Shown: positions 23,855 to 30,955 of the stretch, piece after piece
Layout: every line of letters begins with the position of its first letter
Numbering within the stretch: position 1 is the first letter of the stretch
Origin: Gemmatimonadota bacterium
Lineage (GTDB): Bacteria; Gemmatimonadota; Gemmatimonadetes; Longimicrobiales; Gaopeijiaceae
NCBI GenBank assembly: GCA_022340755.1
Contig: JAJDNI010000042.1
Span: 1-32,386, forward strand
Length of the DNA: 32,386 nt
Reading direction: 5' to 3'
Notes under the pieces: model-generated
The model's database searches: none
Seen by the model: the letters and a program-made list of their open reading frames with translations, nothing else
Told to the model about the DNA's origin: nothing
Position numbers and translations under genes: made by a program

Positions 23855-24589
23855 ATGTCGAAAAAGCAGACCGTTCTCGCGATGCTCGCCCTGGCGATGT
23901 GCGGCGTCAGGCCGCTCGGGGCGCAGGACGCTGCGAGGGCGACGCCGGATACCGTGCCGGACTCGAGGACGGCGGCGTGGCTCGTCCCGGGCGTCCCCGA
24001 TACGGTGCGCGTTCTGGTGGAGGCGTCGTACACTGCGGACTCCGACCGGGCGAAGAAGCTCCTGAAGGAGGCCGAGGTCCAAGCCCGGTCGGCGGTGGAG
24101 GGGCACGAGGATGATGTGGGCCGCAGGTTCGCCCTGGCCGTCGTCCTGGGGTTGAGAGCGAGCCGGGAGGGAGGGCGGACCAAGGTGTTGGCGGCATCCG
24201 CACTCTACAAGGAGTTGCAGGCGATCCTGGCTCTCGACCCCGAGAACGCCCGCGCACGGCATATGCTGGGACGCTTGCAGGCGGGGGTGCTCCGCATGAG
24301 TCGGGTGACCCGCTGGATCGCCACCAACCTGCTCGGCGGCGGGGAGCTGAAGAAGGCGAACTGGAAGGAAGCCGAGAGCAACCTGGTGTTCGCCGAAGAG
24401 CATGCCCCGGAGGTGTCCGACCATCACCTGCAGCTGGCGTACCTGTACCGGGACACCGAACGCCCCGAGCTCGCGCTCCGGGAGGTCTCGCATGTGCTGG
24501 CGCTCCCGGCGGTCTCTCCCATGGAAAAAGAGGTGCGGGCCGAAGCCCTGCGACTCCAGGAGCGGCTAAAGGACCGGGCAGGAGGCTGA
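23855..24589 (+). CDS. Exported TPR-like protein
   Basis: 244 residues from the ATG at 23855, chosen because a clean signal peptide follows (MSKKQTVLAMLALAMCGVRPLGAQ). An in-frame ATG at 23813 would add 14 charged residues in front of it. The mature part is helical with TPR-like features: AKKLLKEAEVQARSAVEGHEDDVGRRFALAVVLGLRASREGG, then YKELQAILALDPENARARHMLGRLQAGV, and HHLQLAYLYRDTERPELALREVSHVLALP near the end. It is probably a periplasmic protein for binding partners. No enzyme motif is seen. The divergent neighbour is a membrane TPR protein, and a shared 189-base control region suggests the two work together, which is inference. Confidence 0.75.
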   Translation: MSKKQTVLAMLALAMCGVRPLGAQDAARATPDTVPDSRTAAWLVPGVPDTVRVLVEASYTADSDRAKKLLKEAEVQARSAVEGHEDDVGRRFALAVVLGLRASREGGRTKVLAASALYKELQAILALDPENARARHMLGRLQAGVLRMSRVTRWIATNLLGGGELKKANWKEAESNLVFAEEHAPEVSDHHLQLAYLYRDTERPELALREVSHVLALPAVSPMEKEVRAEALRLQERLKDRAGG

Positions 24590-24622
24590 GATGCGTGGGT
24601 GCCCGGTCGAGAGACCGCTGAT

Positions 24623-24651
24623 GGCGGACCCTCGGATGCGAAGGGTCCGCC
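24623..24651. terminator. 10-bp hairpin between convergent genes
   Basis: GGCGGACCCT (24623-24632) pairs perfectly with AGGGTCCGCC (24642-24651) around a 9-base loop. It lies between the TPR gene stop (24589) and the Trx-VKOR stop (24652) and can work on either strand. A smaller hairpin with a GAGA loop (24604-24617) stands just before it. Neither has a T tract. Confidence 0.6.
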
Positions 24652-26079
24652 TCAGGAGCTCCCGCCCAGCCTGATCGCTCTGGTCCGTGGGGTGGCCCCG
24701 TGCAGCATGAGGGTCATGATCACGGAGGAGGCGATGCACCAGAGGCACGTGGCGCCGATGACGAAGGGCTCCAGGAACGTCAGGTAGACGGAGAACGCCG
24801 TGCCCACCAGAGCCATCACCCAAAGCGCCATCCAGGCGGAGTCCCCCCAGCGCCGGGGGCCCAGGATACCCAGGACCCACGCCACGAACATGGCGAGGTA
24901 GCCCGCCTGTCCCAGCACGCCCACCGGAAAGCCGAAGAGCGTGGCCCAGGGACTCTGTTGGACCGCGTTGCAGTTGCCCACCGGTCCGCACACGGCCTCG
25001 GAGCCGGTGATCTCGACGAGAGCCAGATACGACGCGACAGCCATCCCCAGGGCGGCCAGCACGGGCATCGTCCAGGGAGGGAGCACGAGGGTGGGTGGCG
25101 CACCGGCCACCACCGAGCGCACCGAGACGAAGATCGCCACCAGCATGCCCAGGAGGATCACCACCGCGATGGTGTTGGCCACGGGGTCGAGGCCGAACTT
25201 GGCGGCCATCCCTTCGGGGACGGCATCTTCGGTGAGCCTGCCGATCCCTGTCTCGGCCGAGGCAGGTCCGGCCGCCGCTCCCGCCGCGCCCGAGCCCGAC
25301 GAGTCCGCACTCGCGGCGGTGTCTGCGCTCGGCGCGGTGTCGGCACTCGGCGGCACCTCCGCCGGCGCCGCTGGAGCGGTGCTGGCCGTATCGGTCCCGC
25401 CACTGACGCGCTGTGACACGCCGGGGTTGGGGACCATTCCGGGGGCCGTGTCGGTACGGATGGGCTGAGGGGGCTCCGTGCTCGGCTGGGGCGTCGGCTT
25501 CGCCTGCGGCGTCGATGGAGCGGTGGTGCTATCCGCTGCGCGCGACCCCGCGCCGAGGCTGTCCGTCTCCACGGAATCCGGGGCGGATCGGTCCTGAAGC
25601 AGGCCTTGGCGTACCAGGGCCTGGTGGATGGCGTCCACCGGCGGCCAGTCGGTGCCCCCGGCGGCCAGACCCTTCTCGATGAGGCCCGGGAACCGCTCGG
25701 GGATCTCGAGCTCACCCACCATCACTTCGGATCCCACCACCAGGGTGGGCACTCCCCGCCGCGATTGGGGGATGCTGAAGCGGTCGATGGTGGCCTGGTA
25801 GAGCATCGAACCCTGCTGGGTGCTGACATCCACCCCGGCGATGACCAGCCGGTCGCCGTATTTGTTCACCAGCGGGGGCAGGTCCTCGTTGATGACCTTG
25901 TGGCAGTGGGGGCACGTCGGCGAGTAGAAGAGTACCGCGTGCACGACGGCGCCCTGTGCCTGGACGGGTCGGGGGGCGACCAGCCCGCCGACGACGGCGA
26001 GGCCGAGGAGGAAGGCCCCTGAAGGACGGCTCTGATGAGGCCGTGGCCGTGGGTCGCGAAGGTTCACGAGCTCGCCCAT
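24652..26079 (-). CDS. Thioredoxin-like / VKOR fusion, disulfide-forming membrane protein
   Basis: 475 residues from the ATG at 26079. An in-frame ATG at 26193 would add 38 residues but sits 8 bases after a hairpin and delays the signal segment. A hydrophobic signal or anchor (about 21-40) precedes a thioredoxin-like domain (45-165) with FYSPTCPHCHK (Cys56-Cys59) and the cis-Pro segment RGVPTLVVGSEVMVG. Residues 165-280 are a Pro/Ala/Ser/Thr linker containing SADTAP-type hexamers. Residues 300-462 hold five spans, four of which form a VKOR domain with the loop pair Cys364/Cys370 (CGPVGNC) and active pair Cys445-L-W-Cys448. VKOR passes electrons from new disulfides to quinone, and the Trx domain would be its partner. 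The order Trx then VKOR is the reverse of the usual fusion. It converges with the TPR gene. Confidence 0.88.
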   Translation of the reverse strand: MGELVNLRDPRPRPHQSRPSGAFLLGLAVVGGLVAPRPVQAQGAVVHAVLFYSPTCPHCHKVINEDLPPLVNKYGDRLVIAGVDVSTQQGSMLYQATIDRFSIPQSRRGVPTLVVGSEVMVGELEIPERFPGLIEKGLAAGGTDWPPVDAIHQALVRQGLLQDRSAPDSVETDSLGAGSRAADSTTAPSTPQAKPTPQPSTEPPQPIRTDTAPGMVPNPGVSQRVSGGTDTASTAPAAPAEVPPSADTAPSADTAASADSSGSGAAGAAAGPASAETGIGRLTEDAVPEGMAAKFGLDPVANTIAVVILLGMLVAIFVSVRSVVAGAPPTLVLPPWTMPVLAALGMAVASYLALVEITGSEAVCGPVGNCNAVQQSPWATLFGFPVGVLGQAGYLAMFVAWVLGILGPRRWGDSAWMALWVMALVGTAFSVYLTFLEPFVIGATCLWCIASSVIMTLMLHGATPRTRAIRLGGSS

Positions 26080-26200
26080 CCTGCGTAGATCGGACGTGAA
26101 GGCCACCGGCGGAGGGACCGCGGCGGACCGCTGAAAACTCAGGATCGCCTGGCTCCAGGGCAACAGGTTGGCCCGCAAGGGGCGACGAGGCATGTGACAC

Positions 26201-26232
26201 CACGGGGGCCGCCCTCGAGGGCGGCCCCCGTG
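26201..26232. terminator. Perfect 32-bp palindrome, probable terminator
   Basis: Bases 26201-26232 equal their own reverse complement, giving a 14-bp GC-rich stem around TCGA. It lies 33 bases after the stop of the NrfJ-like gene on the minus strand, as expected for a terminator. No T tract is evident. It stands upstream of the Trx-VKOR gene and argues that this gene has its own promoter and starts at 26079 or nearby. Confidence 0.65.
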
Positions 26233-26265
26233 AAGGCCGGTCCGAGCGCGCGCGCAGGACGCGCG

Positions 26266-26973
26266 TCAGCTTCCCGGGACCACCGAGGCGCTCTGCACGA
26301 ACAGGATCTCGTCGAACGTGCGGTTGAGCGTCTTGCTGGGGAAATTCGTCATGGTCATGGCGCCGGCCCACTCCACCGTGGCGCCCTTCGTGACCGTCAT
26401 CTGGGGCGCGGCGAGCCAGATGTCCTTGTCTCCGGCCTTGACGCGGAGGTAGGTGTAGCCGGCGGCGTCCATCGTCTCCTCCACGACGCCCCGGGTGACC
26501 GCCGGGGCCGCATCGGACGGCGTGGCACCGGAAGTCGGTGCCGTGTGCGCCGCCGAAGGAGCGGGAGCCACCTCACCGGGTCCGGCGAAGCGGTCCGTGA
26601 AGTAGATCCGGTCGAACGTCCGGTTCAACGTCTTGCTGGCGAAGTTCGTCAGGACGATGGCGTTCACGAGCTTCACCGTGTCACCCACGTTCAGCTCCGT
26701 CTGGGGTCCCGCGGTCCACACGTCCTCGCCGTCGGGTCCGGTGAGACGAGCATACGTGTACTCGGCGGCATCCATGGTCTCCGCCACCACCGCCGGCTGG
26801 GACAAGAAGGCCTGCGCGGTGGACACCGCCGGGTGGCCGGCGGGAAGGGCACCCGCGGGCTGCTGCTGGGCATTTGCGGCGGCGTCGCTCTTTCCGGAGC
26901 AGGCGACGGCACCGAGGGTCAGGATCATGGCGGCCTCGGGGAGGCGCCTCCACATGCGACGCATTGCATTCAT
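26266..26973 (-). CDS. Lipoprotein with two NrfJ-like domains
   Basis: 235 residues from ATG 26973. AAGGA touches this ATG directly, so Met4 (26964, nine bases away) may be the real start. A signal ends GAVAC, a fair lipobox with Cys25. Two copies of one domain follow. Copy 1 (62-128) and copy 2 (163-228) both read ETMDAAxYTY, then a W, xxGP or AAP, xxxxxGxTV, and TNFxSKTLNRTFDxIxF. A Pro/Ala/Ser linker joins them. The domain resembles the NrfJ-type proteins (TNFxSKTLNRTF is the hallmark as I recall it), linked in some bacteria with cytochrome c nitrite reductase; here no nrf gene is nearby. It contains no Cys after the lipidated one. The function is unknown. It is 30 bases after the methyltransferase on the same strand and is probably in its operon. 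Confidence 0.8.
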   Translation of the reverse strand: MNAMRRMWRRLPEAAMILTLGAVACSGKSDAAANAQQQPAGALPAGHPAVSTAQAFLSQPAVVAETMDAAEYTYARLTGPDGEDVWTAGPQTELNVGDTVKLVNAIVLTNFASKTLNRTFDRIYFTDRFAGPGEVAPAPSAAHTAPTSGATPSDAAPAVTRGVVEETMDAAGYTYLRVKAGDKDIWLAAPQMTVTKGATVEWAGAMTMTNFPSKTLNRTFDEILFVQSASVVPGS

Positions 26974-27003
26974 TCCTTTCTGGGTCGGAAGGGCCGAAGA
27001 AGG

Positions 27004-27753
27004 CTAACCTTGCAGGTCCCGTGCCGGGAGCGGGGGTGACCCGACTCCGGCGTAGGGCAATCCCCTACCGACAGGCTCCTGGGGCTTCGTGCCCACCAGG
27101 ATCGTGGACGGCCCTTCGCGCCAGACGCAGCGGGCGTCCAGGCCGGCGTCCCGCAGGAGGCGGAGCTCCTCCTCCAGGGGGAAGTAGGTGTCCTCTGTCG
27201 CCCATTCGGCGAAGTGCTCCCACGCCCTGCGCTCTTCGATGCCGGAGACCACCAAATGATCCGCCCACACGCGGAACCCCGCCTCGCGGCCCTCCGGATC
27301 CGCCGGCATCGTAACGTCGGCGTTGACGACGACACCCCCCGGCCGGAGGGCCTCCGCCGCCCTCCGGAAGAGAGCGCCCTTGGCCTCCAGCGTGGGGACG
27401 TGGTGGAGCGCCAGGGACGCCGTGACCGCGTCGCACGCCGGGAACGGGTCGTCGAACGAGCGCAGAGCGAAGCGGGCGCGGTCGCCTGCCCCCGCCAGTC
27501 GGACGCGGGCCTGGGCCAGCATCTCCGGATCCACGTCCACCAGCTCGACGGTGCCCACCTCGTCCCGCTCGAGGATCGCCGCCGAGAGCGCTCCCGTGCC
27601 CGCGCCCAGGTCGAGGACCAGCCGGGGGGACACCGCAGCCACGGCCTTGGCGGCTTCGGCGAGCATGGCCTCGTAGCCGGGGATGAAACGGCGGATGGAG
27701 GCATCGTATTCCGCGATGTCGACGCGCAGGTGCCGACGGACGCTGTGGCTCAT
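27004..27753 (-). CDS. Class I SAM-dependent methyltransferase
   Basis: 249 residues from the ATG at 27753. LVLDLGAGTGALSAAI (45-60) is the SAM-binding motif I, VELVDVDPEML is motif II with the acidic residue that holds the ribose, and AVTASLALHHVP and EALRPGGVVVNADVT are motifs IV and V. The fold is complete and the protein is likely cytoplasmic. The substrate cannot be predicted; the tail after about 215 is Pro/Gly-rich and without similarity. It starts 31 bases after the DUF92-like gene and ends 30 bases before the NrfJ-like gene, so the three are probably one operon. Confidence 0.9.
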   Translation of the reverse strand: MSHSVRRHLRVDIAEYDASIRRFIPGYEAMLAEAAKAVAAVSPRLVLDLGAGTGALSAAILERDEVGTVELVDVDPEMLAQARVRLAGAGDRARFALRSFDDPFPACDAVTASLALHHVPTLEAKGALFRRAAEALRPGGVVVNADVTMPADPEGREAGFRVWADHLVVSGIEERRAWEHFAEWATEDTYFPLEEELRLLRDAGLDARCVWREGPSTILVGTKPQEPVGRGLPYAGVGSPPLPARDLQG

Positions 27754-27784
27754 GCGGCAGATTCGCGAAGGGGAGAGCTCGCGG

Positions 27785-29176
27785 TCAAATTCCGAGAGCG
27801 ATGTACGCCCCGCACGCCGCCGCGGCGCCGGCGGCGGTGTTGAGGAAGTTCAGGACGCCGGCCCGATGCGCACCGTGGGCCGGGAGCAAGGCCGCCGCCC
27901 ACGACTCCGCGGTGGAGCCGACCAGCGCACCCAGCACCACCGCTCCTGCGCCCGAGGGAGTGACCACGCCGACAGCCAGGCCCGTGAGCCCCACCGCCGC
28001 GGCGGCCACCAGACCGGCCGTCGTCCCTTCCAGGGAGACTGCGCCCACGGTGCCCGGCGGAACACGTCGTGCCTCGGTGAGCAGGAAGGTCTCCCGGCCG
28101 AAGGCCTGCCCGATCTCCGAGGCCACCGTATCGAAGGCGGCCGTGGCGAAGGCCGCGACCATCCCCACGGCGAAGATGCTCTCCAGGTGTGTCTCCATGG
28201 CCAGCAAGGCGCACAGAAGCCCTACCAGGGTGTTGGACAGCGCGTTGCCAATGCCTCGGCGTCCGCCCCGTTCCTGGGCGACCCCCAGAGCCACCTTCTT
28301 GGTCCAGCCCACGCGGGTGGCGGCGCTGCCCAGCACGAAGAACGCGCCGAAGACCACGACCCCTCTCCACCCCGAGGCGCCGTAGAGCAGCGCGGTCAGC
28401 ACCCACCCGGCGACGGCGCCTTCCGCGCTCACGGCCCGGAGCCACCACGCCGCCAGAGCAGGGAGCGCAGTGAGAGAGGCGCCTACCACGAATCCCGAGG
28501 CGAGGATCGGCGCCGAGCTCAGAAGGAGCGCCGGATCCACGAGGGTCCACATCCAGAGCACGGCCGCGGCGGCGGCCGCGAGGAGGAAGTTGTCGTCCCA
28601 CCCCGTGTCCAGCGACTCCACCAGGGCGGCGGCTCCGGCCGCCTTCATGCAGGCCGTCCACAGGAAGATCGTGGATCCCCGGAGCGCGCCGCTGACCCAG
28701 GGCGACGACCCGAGCTCCGTCCACTGGAGGAGCAGCGCCGCGGCGACCGTCCCGACCACGATGAAGGCCACCAGCCCGCTCCACCGCTTCCGGGGGTTCC
28801 AGGGAAGCGCGGGGCCACCGACCGCGAGGCCGGCGAGCGTCGCCGCGGCATCGCCGAACGCGAGGATCCCCCACGCGGCGGCGGCGAGCTCCAGCTGCTG
28901 GAAGAACACCACCAGCAGACCGAGCACGGCCGCCGGGTAGAGCACCACCCCAGTCGAGAAGCCCTGCTCGCGCTCGTGCTCGCGGAGGAAGATCCCTCCA
29001 GTCACGCGGTGCACGAAGAGCGCGTTGAAGAGCACCGCGGCGGCGGCGCCGATCCACGCGATCCAGGGCGGCACCCAGCGCAGGAGCAGCGCGCACAGAC
29101 CCACCGCAGCGTGAACGACCTTCCGCGGCAGCTCGGCGCGGAGCGTGGTCCCTCGTGCGTTGCCGGGAGTGTCCAT
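27785..29176 (-). CDS. Phytol-kinase-like / DUF92 (VTE6-like) fusion membrane protein
   Basis: 463 residues from the ATG at 29176, nearly all hydrophobic. Residues 1-210 match the CTP-dependent polyprenol/phytol kinase type (VTE5/SEC59): ELPRKVVHAAVGL (15-27), FSTGVVLYPAAVL, AFGDAAATLAG (106-116) and NPRKRWSGLVAF. Residues 225-463 match DUF92, the family of plant phytyl-phosphate kinase VTE6: GWTKKVALGVAQERGGRRGIGNALSNTL, AFDTVASEIGQAFG (347-360), VPPGTVGAVSLEGTTAGL and VLNFLNTAAGA. Together they could turn a long-chain isoprenoid alcohol into its mono- and then diphosphate in the membrane, salvaging it for quinone or lipid synthesis. The fusion call rests on motif recall. No ribosome-binding site is obvious. 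It leads the operon with the methyltransferase and NrfJ-like genes. Confidence 0.75.
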   Translation of the reverse strand: MDTPGNARGTTLRAELPRKVVHAAVGLCALLLRWVPPWIAWIGAAAAVLFNALFVHRVTGGIFLREHEREQGFSTGVVLYPAAVLGLLVVFFQQLELAAAAWGILAFGDAAATLAGLAVGGPALPWNPRKRWSGLVAFIVVGTVAAALLLQWTELGSSPWVSGALRGSTIFLWTACMKAAGAAALVESLDTGWDDNFLLAAAAAAVLWMWTLVDPALLLSSAPILASGFVVGASLTALPALAAWWLRAVSAEGAVAGWVLTALLYGASGWRGVVVFGAFFVLGSAATRVGWTKKVALGVAQERGGRRGIGNALSNTLVGLLCALLAMETHLESIFAVGMVAAFATAAFDTVASEIGQAFGRETFLLTEARRVPPGTVGAVSLEGTTAGLVAAAAVGLTGLAVGVVTPSGAGAVVLGALVGSTAESWAAALLPAHGAHRAGVLNFLNTAAGAAAACGAYIALGI

Positions 29177-29522
29177 GGGGTTCTGGATGGGAGGGGTGTG
29201 CGGAGATGCGACGGAAAAGTACGGCTCGGGGTCCGCGATGCACCACCATCTACGCCGGGGGCGTCCGCCCCTGCGGCATCCGGCGGGACGGCGATTCCCC
29301 CCGTCGGCATCTCCCCCACACCGCCCTGCGGAGGCTTCCCCACCGGTGATGAATGACCCGGGGTGGTATTACATCTAGACCTACATATATTCATATGTAT
29401 TGACCCGGCGGGGTGCCTCCCGCACCGGTAACGGACGCACCCGAAGGGACCCTCCGCGGTCGAGCATCGGCCGACGTCCCGCCGCGGGTGAGACGGCCGG
29501 ACTCGTGCCCTTGGATGGACAG
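29177..29522. other. Divergent intergenic region before the TlpA-like operon
   Basis: These 346 bases separate divergent genes. Apart from an AT-rich inverted repeat at 29382-29399, the sequence is GC-rich with no gene, riboswitch consensus or repeat that I can recognise. Confidence 0.5.
29382..29399. promoter_or_regulatory. AT-rich inverted repeat, putative operator or promoter
   Basis: TACATAT (29382-29388) and its reverse complement ATATGTA (29393-29399) flank a 4-base centre. The surrounding 30 bases (29368-29401) are the most AT-rich in the region and are followed by TTGACC. The site lies between the DUF92-like gene and the TlpA-like gene and may bind a regulator. It shares the TACATA half with the padR operator at 3218-3240. 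Confidence 0.45.
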
Positions 29523-30212
29523 ATGAGCAAGACCCCGAAGAAGCGAGCGACGCCGAAGAAGGGAAACGGCGGAAACGGCAGGTCCACAGAGGACGCCGCG
29601 ACCGAGACTCGGCGATCCAACGGCGGAAACAACGGGACGAGCGCGGGAGCGAAGAGGCGCGACGGCGGCAAGGGTCGGGCAGGCGGCTGGTTCCGGAGCG
29701 TCGAGGTCGCTCTCTGGCTCATGGTCGTCGGCGCGGTCCTCTACCGCTTCGTTCCCGGCGTCGGCCCGCAACAGGTCTCCGAGGACGGCACCGCGCCGAA
29801 CTTCACCGTGCACACGCTGTCCGGCGACAAGGTGACGCTCTCCGATCTGCGGGGCGACGTGGTGCTGGTGAACTTCTGGGCGACGTGGTGCCCCCCCTGC
29901 CGCCTGGAGATTCCCGGCTTCCAGCGCGTCTACGACGACTACAAGGACAAGGGCTTCACCGTGGTGGGCCTGTCCACCGACGAGGCGGGCCCCGGCGTCG
30001 TGCAGCGCTTCGTCAGCGAGCACAGCATCACCTACCCCATCGGTATGGCCACCAACGAGATGCGCCGGCTCTACGGCGGCGTGGACGCGCTGCCCCAGTC
30101 GTTCCTCCTGGACAAGACCGGCCACGTCCGGAAGATGGTGGCCGGCATGTTCAGCGAGGGCATCCTCCGACGTGAGGTGGATGCGCTGCTTACGGAGGGC
30201 CAGGGGCAGTGA
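29523..30212 (+). CDS. TlpA/ResA-like membrane-anchored thioredoxin
   Basis: 229 residues from the ATG at 29523; earlier in-frame starts give only Arg-rich filler. Residues 1-55 are a cytoplasmic, Lys/Arg/Gly/Asn-rich low-complexity tail (MSKTPKKRATPKK...). One span follows at about 61-78 and then a periplasmic thioredoxin domain (90-229): TLSGDKVTLSDLRGDVVLVNFWATWCPPC with Cys123-P-P-Cys126, GFTVVGLSTDE, and the cis-Pro region ALPQSFLLDKTGHV. ResA/TlpA-type proteins keep target cysteines reduced, for example in cytochrome c maturation. The stop overlaps the ccdA start (GTGA 30209-30212), so it is coupled to its electron donor. The long charged N-terminus is unusual for the family. Confidence 0.92.
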   Translation: MSKTPKKRATPKKGNGGNGRSTEDAATETRRSNGGNNGTSAGAKRRDGGKGRAGGWFRSVEVALWLMVVGAVLYRFVPGVGPQQVSEDGTAPNFTVHTLSGDKVTLSDLRGDVVLVNFWATWCPPCRLEIPGFQRVYDDYKDKGFTVVGLSTDEAGPGVVQRFVSEHSITYPIGMATNEMRRLYGGVDALPQSFLLDKTGHVRKMVAGMFSEGILRREVDALLTEGQGQ

Positions 30213-30955
30213 ACCCCGACGCCGGCTCGGTATCCCTGGGGCTCGCCTTCGGCGCCGGCGTGTTGTCGTTCCTGTCGCCGTGCGTGTTGCCCATCGTGCC
30301 GAGCTACGTGTCCTTCGTCACCGGGCTGACCCTGGAGGAGCTCCAGGAGGGTGACGGCCGCGTAGCCCGCCGGCAGGCCGCGGTTCACTCCGCGCTCTTC
30401 ATCCTCGGGTTCTCGGCGCTGTTCGTGGCCCTGGGAGCCAGCGCCACCGCGCTGGGCCGCGTCCTGGTGCACTACCTGCCGATCATGCAGCAGGTGGGCG
30501 GCGTGGTGGTGGTCCTCTTCGGGCTGTACATGCTCGGCCTCCTGCGTATCCCCGCGCTGGTGGAGGATCGCCGCGTGCACCTGGCGCGCAAGCCCGCCGG
30601 CAAGATCGGCTCGGTGGTGGCCGGCGTGGCCTTCGGTGCGGGATGGACGCCGTGCATCGGTCCGGTGCTCGCCACCATTCTCCTGTACGCCGGCCTCGAG
30701 CACTCCGTCGCCAAGGGCACGCTGCTCCTGGCGATCTACGCCTTCGGCCTCGGCCTGCCCTTCTTCGTGGCGGCCGTGGCCCTCAACTGGTTTCTCACGT
30801 CCACGCACGGGCTGCGTCGCTGGCTGGGGCTCATCGAGCGCCTCACCGGGGCGTTCCTCGTGCTGGTGGGCGTTCTCATGATCACGGGTCGCTTCGCCGC
30901 GCTGTCGCGTTTCTTCGCCGGCTTCGGGCAACTCGTGCACCTGGAGGGATCGTGA
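30209..30955 (+). CDS. ccdA: CcdA-type thiol-disulfide transporter
   Basis: 248 residues from the GTG at 30209. Six spans are seen. Two conserved cysteines sit in proline-flanked motifs: LSPCVLPIVPSYVSFVTGL (Cys25, span 1) and GWTPCIGPVLATIL (Cys149, span 4). These are the hallmark of CcdA/DsbD-beta, which carries electrons from cytoplasmic thioredoxin to periplasmic thioredoxin-like partners. The upstream TlpA-like protein is the expected acceptor. The stop overlaps the DsbA-like start (GTGA 30952-30955). Length and topology are normal for the family. Confidence 0.94.
   Translation: MNPDAGSVSLGLAFGAGVLSFLSPCVLPIVPSYVSFVTGLTLEELQEGDGRVARRQAAVHSALFILGFSALFVALGASATALGRVLVHYLPIMQQVGGVVVVLFGLYMLGLLRIPALVEDRRVHLARKPAGKIGSVVAGVAFGAGWTPCIGPVLATILLYAGLEHSVAKGTLLLAIYAFGLGLPFFVAAVALNWFLTSTHGLRRWLGLIERLTGAFLVLVGVLMITGRFAALSRFFAGFGQLVHLEGS

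Noticed and set aside
29401-29522. Possible riboswitch leader of the TlpA-like gene
   Set aside because: GC-rich segments can pair, but no known riboswitch consensus (TPP, cobalamin, glycine, cyclic-di-GMP) could be matched.
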